A stretch of 64,000 nt of DNA, taken from Chromobacterium paludis. GTDB lineage: Bacteria > Pseudomonadota > Gammaproteobacteria > Burkholderiales > Chromobacteriaceae. The position numbers and the translations under genes are program-made. This document shows, piece by piece, positions 58,194 through 64,000 of this stretch. How positions within the stretch are numbered: position 1 is the stretch's first letter; the number at the start of each line of letters is the position of its first letter. The notes beneath the pieces were generated by a model. That model searched no databases, had not been told where the DNA came from, and saw only the letters and a list, made by a program, of their open reading frames with translations. Location: assembly GCF_008275125.1 (NCBI RefSeq), contig NZ_CP043473.1, positions 2,914,001 to 2,978,000 of the forward strand. The letters are read 5' to 3'.

Positions 58194-58223
58194 AAGCCCC
58201 GCCAGCCGGGGCTTTATTCATTT
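58194..58223 (+). repeat. Right attachment site (attR) candidate
   Basis: Direct repeat of 48032-48061 with 28 of 30 bases identical, again forming AAGCCCCG / CGGGGCTT. Marks the right edge of the element, before the HU gene. Confidence 0.7.
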
Positions 58224-58352
58224 GAGCGGATGCCGCTGCCGCGCCATGCCCGACCTCATGGCTGTTCACGCGACAAAAAAAGCTTAGCCAGCTTTCTTGT
58301 TGTATGAAAATCACGGAAAATGCGCTTTTACGACTCTCCTGGAAGATACTCC

Positions 58353-58625
58353 ATGACCAAAGCCGAACTGATTGCCCTCCTCTCTGACAAGTCCGGCCTG
58401 AACAAAGCCGATGTCCTGCGCGTGCTGGGTGCCTTTGACGAAGTTCTGCTGGACACTCTGGCCGACAATGGCGAGCTGAGCATCGTAGCCGGCAAATTCA
58501 AGGTGAAGGAGAGCGCCGCCCGCACCGGTCGTAACCCGAAAACCGGTGAAACCATCCAGATTCCGGCCAAGCGCAAAGTGGCCTTCGTCGCCAGCAAGCA
58601 ACTGAAGGACCGCATCGGCGGCTAA
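58353..58625 (+). CDS. HU-family DNA-binding protein
   Basis: 90 residues, the normal HU/IHF length. Begins MTKAELIALLSDKSGLNKAD; the DNA-binding arm lies around AARTGRNPKTGETIQIPAKR. Binds and bends DNA without strong sequence preference. GGAAG precedes ATG 58353. It is the first chromosomal gene right of the element, so in the ancestor it followed yicC. The GVGVF-like loop differs (SIVAGKFKV), so it is a divergent paralogue rather than the main HU. Confidence 0.9.
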   Translation: MTKAELIALLSDKSGLNKADVLRVLGAFDEVLLDTLADNGELSIVAGKFKVKESAARTGRNPKTGETIQIPAKRKVAFVASKQLKDRIGG

Positions 58626-58640
58626 ACGGCCACCCGATCA

Positions 58641-58677
58641 TGAGAAAGGGCCGCGTCATGGACGCGGCCCTTTCTCA
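58641..58677. terminator. Bidirectional terminator between HU and the dehydrogenase gene
   Basis: A 17-bp perfect stem beginning TGAGAAAGGGCCGCGTC with loop ATG, between convergent genes. Confidence 0.88.
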
Positions 58678-58685
58678 TCTCACCC

Positions 58686-59552
58686 TCAATTCTGTTGCCA
58701 GATCAGCCTGGCAATTGCGGAGGAGTCCAGCTCCCCGTCTCCTTGCGCCACCAATTGATCAATCAGCTGCATGGCACGTTCCGCCGCTGGCAGCGCAACG
58801 CCCTGCTCTCTGGCCGTCTCCATCACGATATGCATGTCCTTGGCGTGCAGCTTGGCTTTGAAACCTGGCGCATAATTGTCGTCTATCATGCGCTGGCCGT
58901 GGACGTCCAATACCCGGCTTTGGGCAAATCCCCCCAGCAGCGCCGCGCGCACCGGCGCCGGATCCACATCGCAGGCGCGCGCTAGCTTGACGATTTCCGC
59001 CACCGCCGCCACGCCGGCCGCCACGGCGATCTGATTGCACGCCTTGGCGACTTGACCGGCGCCGCTGTCGCCGATGCGGGTAATGGTTTGGCCCATAGCC
59101 TGCAGCGCCGGCCGCGCTTTTTCCAACGCCTCCGCCTTGCCGCCCGCCATGATGGTCAGCGTGCCGTTGATGGCGCCCACTTCCCCGCCCGACACCGGGC
59201 AGTCGAGGAAGTCGACGCCCTTTTCCGCCAACGCCGCCGCAATGCGACGCGCGCCATTGGGCGAAATAGTGCTCATATCGACGCAAACCAGGCCAGGCTT
59301 TGCGCCATGGATCGCACCTTGCTCGCCCAGCAACACCTGCTCGACGTCAAAGGTATCGGACACATTACTGACCAGCACCTCTACCTGCGCGGCCAGTTCG
59401 GCAGGGTTCTCCACCCATGCTGCGCCCGCGTCCAGCACGGGTTGCGCGCGCTCCCGGCTGCGCGCCCATACGCTAACCTCATGGCCCGCTTTCAATAGGT
59501 TGAGCACGCAAGGGCGCCCCATGATGCCAAGTCCGATATAACCAATACGCAT
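58686..59552 (-). CDS. 3-hydroxyisobutyrate dehydrogenase-family oxidoreductase
   Basis: 288 residues. NAD(P)-dependent beta-hydroxyacid dehydrogenase: Rossmann motif IGYIGLGIMGRPCVLNLLKAG at the N-terminus (given here in pieces as GLGIMG), substrate motif DCPVSGGEVGA and the catalytic Lys in GQVAKACNQ. The closest well-known members are tartronate semialdehyde reductases (GarR/GlxR) and 3-hydroxyisobutyrate dehydrogenase; the exact substrate cannot be told. ATG 59552 follows GGAGAGTGGC. Confidence 0.9.
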   Translation of the reverse strand: MRIGYIGLGIMGRPCVLNLLKAGHEVSVWARSRERAQPVLDAGAAWVENPAELAAQVEVLVSNVSDTFDVEQVLLGEQGAIHGAKPGLVCVDMSTISPNGARRIAAALAEKGVDFLDCPVSGGEVGAINGTLTIMAGGKAEALEKARPALQAMGQTITRIGDSGAGQVAKACNQIAVAAGVAAVAEIVKLARACDVDPAPVRAALLGGFAQSRVLDVHGQRMIDDNYAPGFKAKLHAKDMHIVMETAREQGVALPAAERAMQLIDQLVAQGDGELDSSAIARLIWQQN

Positions 59553-59621
59553 GCCACTCTCCAGAAATGAGACCAATCGGCTGAGCATAGGCGATTGCGC
59601 CAGTCGGCGCCAGAGGCGCGA

Positions 59622-59957
59622 TCAGGGATTGCTGACGGGCGCGCGGCGCGCCATCCAGTCATCGAATTCGGTCTGGGAATGGCCGGCCTGGTGTTCCAGG
59701 TAATAGACAAAGGCGAGGATTTCCGCGACAGCGCGATAAAGCTCGGGCGGGATATGCTTGTCCAGGTCAACCTGCATCAGGAGGGAGACCAGCTCTGGCG
59801 AATCGTGAACGAAAACGCCTGCGTCTTGCGCGCACTCGATGATGCGCTGCGCCATCTGGCCATACCCTTTCGCCACCACGCGAGGGGACCGCTGACCGTC
59901 TTGGTAGGAAAGCGCCACCGCGGAGCGGCGCTTGTCGTCATTATTCTGCTGGTTCAT
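59622..59957 (-). CDS. FlhB C-terminal-domain homologue (stand-alone)
   Basis: 111 residues. Equivalent to the cytoplasmic FlhB/YscU C-terminal domain: AVALSYQDGQRSPRVVAKGYG and AQDAGVFVHDSPELVSLLMQ, but without the membrane part and without an NPTH cleavage site. Such proteins can replace the FlhB C-terminal fragment in some bacteria. Overlaps fliK by 17 bases, so it belongs to the flagellar group. Confidence 0.88.
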   Translation of the reverse strand: MNQQNNDDKRRSAVALSYQDGQRSPRVVAKGYGQMAQRIIECAQDAGVFVHDSPELVSLLMQVDLDKHIPPELYRAVAEILAFVYYLEHQAGHSQTEFDDWMARRAPVSNP

Positions 59958-60978
59958 TTGGATTCACTGCCAGTCCGGCCAGCACCAGTCCGGCCGAGGC
60001 CATGCCATCGCGCAGACGCGCGGCATGCTGCCGGATCATCTGGCCGGTATCGTCGTCATCGGCCTGAAAAGACACTTGCACCGATTGCCCCACCAGTCTT
60101 ACGCGCACGCCCATCCCCCCCAGGGCCGGCAACTCAAGCGACAAACTGGTGCTCCAAACCGGGATTTCCTCCCGACCATCGCCACGGCGTTCATTCTCCA
60201 TCGGCTCGCGCTGGATCTGCATTTGCATAGGCTGGCCCGGCCAAGCGAGGCCTTGGAATTGCACGGCTTTCTGTTCCAAACCATCCAGTTGCCGCTGCAC
60301 CAGATGTCCCAACTCCTGCAGCTGCGGTTTGAGCGACGGGTTTTTCTGTCCGTCGTCCAGCGCTTGCTGGGTCAGGGTCAGTTTGGCCTGGGGCTCTTGT
60401 TTCAATTGCTCCAGCGTGTGCAAGCCATTGCTGAAATCCTTGAGGTGGGACTCATAGAACAGGCCGCTCTGCTTGACGTCGCTCTGCAATTGCTTGGCCA
60501 GTTGCTCTGGCGCTTGGGAGCCGGCATCCAGTTGTAGAGTCTTGCCCGTTTTGTCGGTCAAGCTTGCCTCGCCGGCATTGAGCAGGGTGGTCAAATAGCG
60601 GGAGGCGGTACTGAGCTTGACGGCAACTGAGCCGTCCTGCGGCGCGGGTGCGGCCTTGCCTTCATCCTGCAGGGCGAATGTCAGCGCCGGCGTGAGCGAC
60701 ACCACCTTCAGATTCAGAGTGTCGCCGGACGGATTGGCGCCTGGGGGCAGGCTCAGAGTAAACAGCGCGTTCTTGATCAAAACCGCCAGCTGATTATTAC
60801 CTAACTGATCCGCCACCTTGGCGGTCAACAACTCACCCACCATCAGCGAGGGCAAGCTGTCAGGCTGGCTGAGCGCCTGCAGCAGACGGCTACCATCGAC
60901 AGTAGTGCGCAGCTGGTTCGGCGTAAGCGCGGAACCCTGCGTCGAGCTAGAGATGGCGTTGGGAAGCGATGGAATCAT
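59941..60978 (-). CDS. fliK: Flagellar hook-length control protein FliK
   Basis: 345 residues. The molecular ruler that switches export from hook to filament substrates. A long, low-complexity N-terminal and middle region precedes the conserved C-terminal core (WSTSLSLELPALGGMGVRVRL, VQVSFQADDDDTGQMIRQHAARLRDGM). It overlaps the DUF2802 gene by 4 bases and the FlhB-like gene by 17. The assignment rests on the C-terminal domain and context. Confidence 0.85.
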   Translation of the reverse strand: MIPSLPNAISSSTQGSALTPNQLRTTVDGSRLLQALSQPDSLPSLMVGELLTAKVADQLGNNQLAVLIKNALFTLSLPPGANPSGDTLNLKVVSLTPALTFALQDEGKAAPAPQDGSVAVKLSTASRYLTTLLNAGEASLTDKTGKTLQLDAGSQAPEQLAKQLQSDVKQSGLFYESHLKDFSNGLHTLEQLKQEPQAKLTLTQQALDDGQKNPSLKPQLQELGHLVQRQLDGLEQKAVQFQGLAWPGQPMQMQIQREPMENERRGDGREEIPVWSTSLSLELPALGGMGVRVRLVGQSVQVSFQADDDDTGQMIRQHAARLRDGMASAGLVLAGLAVNPNEPAE

Positions 60979-61325
60979 GAAGTGGGGCTATTTCGATAAA
61001 GCGATACGATCAACTCCGCCTCGCTACGGGAAATGCCGCAGCGGGAAGCGACCTCCGAAGCTGTCAGCCCCTGGCGTATCATCTCGATGGCCTGATTATA
61101 GGGACTCAATCCCGTCTCGACGCCAGACTGATGCTCCAGCTTGGATTGCAGCCTGACTACATCGCGCTGCAAAGCGCTGATCTGCTGCTGCTGCTGGTCC
61201 AGATACAGGGAAGTGAGACTATCGCGCTTGCCTTCCAGGCGCCGCAAGCGGCGAAACAGATAAACGACGGCAGCGGCCAGAGCAAGCCAGAGCACTATCA
61301 TCAGATATGGGAAGGCGCCGGTCAT
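60975..61325 (-). CDS. DUF2802 membrane-anchored protein
   Basis: 116 residues. One N-terminal helix (FPYLMIVLWLALAAAVVYLF), a coiled coil (LYLDQQQQQISALQRDVVRL) and a C-terminal HTH-like segment (IEMIRQGLTASEVASRCGISRSEAELIVSLY) that defines DUF2802. These genes accompany flagellar and chemotaxis loci in proteobacteria; the role is unknown. Start ATG 61325. The 128-base gap to fliT shows nothing certain. Confidence 0.8.
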   Translation of the reverse strand: MTGAFPYLMIVLWLALAAAVVYLFRRLRRLEGKRDSLTSLYLDQQQQQISALQRDVVRLQSKLEHQSGVETGLSPYNQAIEMIRQGLTASEVASRCGISRSEAELIVSLYRNSPTS

Positions 61326-61453
61326 GGAGAATCCCCTCTTGGGTGAGCGTCCACAGTGACTTTAAGTTTATGGCGAAAAACCGCACAACCCAAGCCAAAA
61401 CCTTGCCGCCCGGCGGGCCTCGCGCCATGCCCAGCGCCCAAGAAACAGGGACC

Positions 61454-61792
61454 TCATCCTTTGTATTGGCGGTGGAGTTTAGAACTGTGGCTCAAGGCCT
61501 TGAGCTCTTCCTTGACATGATCCGCCCAGCTTGCGACCTGCTGCTGAACCTCCTCCCGCGTCGCCAGCAAGCGCTTCAGCGTGGCGCGCTGCTCCGCGCT
61601 CAAGCGATCTCGCTCCCCCGCCTCCAAGCGCTGCAACAGCTGCTTGGTCTGCTCCTCATTGCGCGCCAGCAGCGCTGAGAAACGGGCGCTGTCTCTTTGA
61701 TTGGCCGCCTCCAACAGCGGCCCGATGGCAGACTCCAGCTTCCGAATCAAATCGGCCAGCGCCAAGTTCTTGGCGTCTAAGTCCTGCTCCAT
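61454..61792 (-). CDS. fliT: FliT-like flagellar chaperone
   Basis: 112 residues, all helical (NLALADLIRKLESAIGPLLE, EEQTKQLLQRLEAGERDRLS). Sequence alone is weak, but the position right after fliS, 7 bases downstream, is the standard place for fliT, the chaperone for FliD. ATG 61792 after GAGG is preferred to the frame starting at 61843. Confidence 0.7.
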   Translation of the reverse strand: MEQDLDAKNLALADLIRKLESAIGPLLEAANQRDSARFSALLARNEEQTKQLLQRLEAGERDRLSAEQRATLKRLLATREEVQQQVASWADHVKEELKALSHSSKLHRQYKG

Positions 61793-61799
61793 GACGGCC

Positions 61800-62237
61800 T
61801 CAAGCCCCGGAGTTGGCATTGGCTCCAGCCTGCGCCGCCGCATGATCTCGATCCACCTGCTGCCAGGCCGGCAGTATGGTTTCCATCAGACTCTTCACTT
61901 CGGACAGAATCTCTTTGTCGTTCTTCAGGCTGGCCTGGGCCAAGCGCATCTTCATATAGATGTACAGGTCATTCAAATTGACCGCCGCCTCCGACCCCTG
62001 CTCCAGATCCAAGGCGATGCGCAGACCTTCCAGAATGTCCACCGCCTTGGAAATCATACGGGCTTTTTCATCGAAACGGCCGGCGTCGATGGCTATGCTG
62101 GCAGAGATGGCCGCTTTGATCACCCCTTCATAGAGCATCACGACGATACCAATCGGACTCGCGCCATACACTGCCGCCTTCAAGGCGTCATTGGCATAAG
62201 CCTGATTGAACTGCTTGAGCATTCGTGAATTCAGCAT
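61800..62237 (-). CDS. fliS: Flagellar secretion chaperone FliS
   Basis: 145 residues. Binds flagellin in the cytosol and blocks early polymerisation. Family features: FNQAYANDALKAAVYGASPIGIVVMLYEGVIKA and NLNDLYIYMKMRLAQASLKND. Between fliD and fliT on the same strand. An Ala/Asn-rich tail follows the helical bundle. Confidence 0.95.
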   Translation of the reverse strand: MLNSRMLKQFNQAYANDALKAAVYGASPIGIVVMLYEGVIKAAISASIAIDAGRFDEKARMISKAVDILEGLRIALDLEQGSEAAVNLNDLYIYMKMRLAQASLKNDKEILSEVKSLMETILPAWQQVDRDHAAAQAGANANSGA

Positions 62238-62284
62238 GGGTCACCATCTTTTTTAACCGCAAGGCGATCTGGACCGCCTTCCAT

Positions 62285-63646
62285 TTACTTGGAAATCAAA
62301 TTGAACAAGCTGCTGGAGCCGGCCTGCATCTGGGCCAGGGTGGCGTTCAAACTGGTATATTGCTGCAGCAGCTGCGACTGCTTGGTGTCCAGCCGGGACT
62401 GCAAGGAACCCTGCGCCAGCTTTTCCGCGCTCACTCGAGTCTGGATGGAACTCTTGCTGGTTTCGATCACGCCGCTGGGGCCCAGCATAGCATTGATTTC
62501 CAGGTTGAAGCGTTGGGCAAAACCGGTATTGGCGGCATTGCCGAACAAATTGCTGACGGCCTGCTTGTCTTTTTTCAATGCATCGTTGAACGCATTCTGA
62601 TCCAGCTTCAGCGAACCATCTTTTTGCAACGCGATGCCCGCCTGAGACAAGAACGCATAGGAATTGACCGGGTCCGCCCCCGCCACGCCAACAGACAGTA
62701 CTTGCTGCAAGCGCGTCTGGATGTCAAGAATGGAGGCATTGCCTTTCATGGTGCCTGAACGCGCCGACTTCACCTCGTTGATCACCTGATTGTAGGCATC
62801 GACGAAGGTCTGCAAGCTCTTGGCCACGCCCGCGCTGTCCGGAGACATCGACACCGTGAAGTCGCCTTTTTTGTACAGATCCAGTTCAACGCCAGGAATG
62901 GCGCTGGAAACTTTATTGCTGGACGCGGATAAGGCCACGCCATTTACGCTCAGGCTGGCGTTCAGGGCATTTTGCGACTCTCCCGCCGCGGTTGCGCTCT
63001 GCGACAAGCCCGCCAAGGTAGACCCGCTAGTCGCCCCGGAATCGCTGCCGCCGCCGGTAATGGTGAATTGATTGTCTGTGCCTGAGTTGGCTGCGGCCAG
63101 CACCAGCTTGTATTGCTGGCCATTCTGCACCACCGAGGCGTTCACGCCGATGCCGGCTGCATTAATCTTGTCGCTGATGTTTTGCAAAGAAACGGTATCG
63201 CCCGGATTCGCTTGCAGATTGACCGTCTGCGTCTTGCCGCCGACCAGGAAAGACAATTGGCTGGGAGCGCCTGCGATGGCGGCCTTGGGATCAGTGACGG
63301 CCTGCCCGCCCACCTGATCGAAAACCAGCTGCCGGCTGGTCGCCAGGCTCGAAACCGATACCTGATAGGTGCCGGCCACGCCGCCGCTGCTAGTCGTCAC
63401 CGAGCCCATCGAGCTATCGCTGACCGAAGCCTTGAATACTTGCAGGAAGCTGCCCGATGCCAGTTGCGACATCGAGGTTTGCAACGAGGACAAAGCCGAA
63501 CTCAGCTTGCCCATGGTGCTCAATTGGGTATTGTACTGGTCCAGCTTCTTCTGACTGTCGTTCAGAGGCTGACGCTCGATCTGCATCAGCTGGCTGACGA
63601 TGCCCTGTACATCCAGTGCGCCCACGGTGGCGGAAATGGAGGCCAT
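62285..63646 (-). CDS. fliD: Flagellar filament cap protein FliD
   Basis: 453 residues. Pentameric cap at the filament tip that helps flagellin fold. N-terminal domain with VGALDVQGIVSQLMQIERQP, a variable middle and a C-terminal coiled coil (SRLDTKQSQLLQQYTSLNATLAQMQAGSSSL), the usual ends. 47 bases upstream of fliS and 43 bases after flaG. Confidence 0.95.
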   Translation of the reverse strand: MASISATVGALDVQGIVSQLMQIERQPLNDSQKKLDQYNTQLSTMGKLSSALSSLQTSMSQLASGSFLQVFKASVSDSSMGSVTTSSGGVAGTYQVSVSSLATSRQLVFDQVGGQAVTDPKAAIAGAPSQLSFLVGGKTQTVNLQANPGDTVSLQNISDKINAAGIGVNASVVQNGQQYKLVLAAANSGTDNQFTITGGGSDSGATSGSTLAGLSQSATAAGESQNALNASLSVNGVALSASSNKVSSAIPGVELDLYKKGDFTVSMSPDSAGVAKSLQTFVDAYNQVINEVKSARSGTMKGNASILDIQTRLQQVLSVGVAGADPVNSYAFLSQAGIALQKDGSLKLDQNAFNDALKKDKQAVSNLFGNAANTGFAQRFNLEINAMLGPSGVIETSKSSIQTRVSAEKLAQGSLQSRLDTKQSQLLQQYTSLNATLAQMQAGSSSLFNLISK

Positions 63647-63689
63647 GTTATCTCCAATTTTCTTATGACTGCGCCAGGACGTTCAGACT

Positions 63690-64000
63690 TTATGCCTTGT
63701 CCTTCAGCAGCAATCCTTTGAAGTCGCCGATCGCCTTGGCGATGCGCAGCGCTTCCTCGGACGGGATTTGACGAATCACCTTGTTGTTTTCCTTGTCGAC
63801 AACCTTGACCACCGTCGTATCGGTGTCTTTATCGACGGAAAACTGCAAGGAGCTATTGTATACCGATGCCGCGTTGTTCAGTTGAGACACCGATTCCTGC
63901 AATTGCTTGGGATCGGCCTTCTGCTTCAACACATCGGCCTGTTGCTGTTGCTGCTGGCTCTGCCCAGCCGCAGTCACAGCCTGTGAGGAATCAGCCAGCA
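63690..64000 (-). CDS. flaG: FlaG-family protein (5' end beyond window)
   Basis: At least 103 codons; the frame is open to the window edge, so the start is not visible. A GTG at 63977 is in frame but upstream codons (LADSSQAV) continue, so it is probably not the true start. The core FSVDKDTDTTVVKVVDKENN and IRQIPSEEALRIAKAIGDFKG is diagnostic of FlaG, which affects filament length. It precedes fliD, the normal order. Confidence 0.9.
   Translation of the reverse strand, partial: LADSSQAVTAAGQSQQQQQQADVLKQKADPKQLQESVSQLNNAASVYNSSLQFSVDKDTDTTVVKVVDKENNKVIRQIPSEEALRIAKAIGDFKGLLLKDKA

Larger units (their letters stand above)
48032..58223. mobile_element. Integrated P4-type satellite-like element, about 10.2 kb
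   Basis: Bounded by AAGCCCCGCCAG-type 30-bp direct repeats at 48032-48061 and 58194-58223 (28 of 30 identical). Left to right it has a tyrosine integrase, an AlpA regulator split by IS30, HTH and KilA-N proteins, an Ash/Icd-like gene, two small unknown genes, a primase, a DUF927 helicase, an iteron cluster, a repeat array and a small membrane protein. Integrase arm-type motifs (GTGTACCCA) lie just inside both ends. There are no capsid, tail, terminase or relaxase genes. The content fits a phage satellite or a replicating integrative element that relies on helpers. Left-end sequence up to 50.2 kb is less GC-rich than the host. Confidence 0.8.
57797..58352. other. Right-end non-coding region with scattered repeats and arm sites
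   Basis: Four further AACCCCATG-type copies at 57803, 57827, 57898 and 57957, then integrase arm-type motifs (58053-58075), the right attachment repeat (58194-58223) and the HU promoter region. Open frames crossing this stretch have no credible homology. Confidence 0.6.

Noticed and set aside
57913..58287. Open frame of 124 codons across the right attachment region
   Set aside because: It crosses repeat copies, arm sites and the attachment repeat, has no ribosome site and no recognisable domain.

Overview
This window is 64 kb of a GC-rich betaproteobacterial chromosome, most likely from the Neisseriales and close to Chromobacterium. That placement is inferred from a Neisseria-type porin, the pilBCD-coaE-zapD-yacG cluster, the carA/carB region with greA, and protein sequence style; no 16S rRNA gene is present. 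No tRNA or rRNA gene was seen.

Layout. 0-8 kb: housekeeping genes (ftsH fragment, rlmE, yhbY, a DUF4149 membrane protein, greA, carB, leuE, carA). 8-18.7 kb: a complete minus-strand type II secretion operon in the order gspC-D-E-F-G-H-I-J-K-L-M-N, with mostly overlapping start and stop codons. 18.9-22.6 kb: etfB-etfA plus an acyl-CoA dehydrogenase, with a PsrA/FadR-like palindrome at the promoter. 22.8-26 kb: MaoC-type hydratase, queG, tsaE and amiC. 26-31.6 kb: yacG, zapD, coaE, pilD, pilC, pilB. PilD is probably the prepilin peptidase for both type IV pili and the type II pseudopilins. 31.7-37.7 kb: porin, a MITE-like inverted-repeat element, comEA, a CcsA-like membrane protein, ffh, purB.

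37.9-44.4 kb is the most unusual chromosomal stretch. It starts with a 721-residue protein of the FtsZ/tubulin superfamily that is neither FtsZ nor a plasmid TubZ. Next come an RstA/RstB-like two-component system, a secreted Lys/Ala/His repeat protein that looks like a greatly expanded acid-shock protein Asr, and a YdgD-like trypsin-fold protease. A box close to the RstA consensus lies between rstB and the asr-like gene, so the four genes look like one acid/envelope-stress locus.

44.4-48 kb: rph, a PP2C phosphatase / Ser-Thr kinase pair, yicC. 48.03-58.22 kb is an integrated element of about 10.2 kb sitting in the yicC terminator and bounded by a 30-bp near-identical direct repeat. It encodes a tyrosine integrase, an AlpA regulator split by an intact IS30-family insertion, HTH and KilA-N proteins, an Ash/Icd-like protein, a P4-alpha-like primase and a DUF927 helicase. 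Downstream lie an iteron cluster that looks like a replication origin and a second, roughly 44-bp-period degenerate repeat array. It has no capsid, tail or terminase genes and resembles a minimal P4-type phage satellite.

58.3-64 kb: an HU-type protein, a 3-hydroxyisobutyrate dehydrogenase-family enzyme and a flagellar block (flhB C-terminal homologue, fliK, a DUF2802 protein, fliT, fliS, fliD, flaG fragment).
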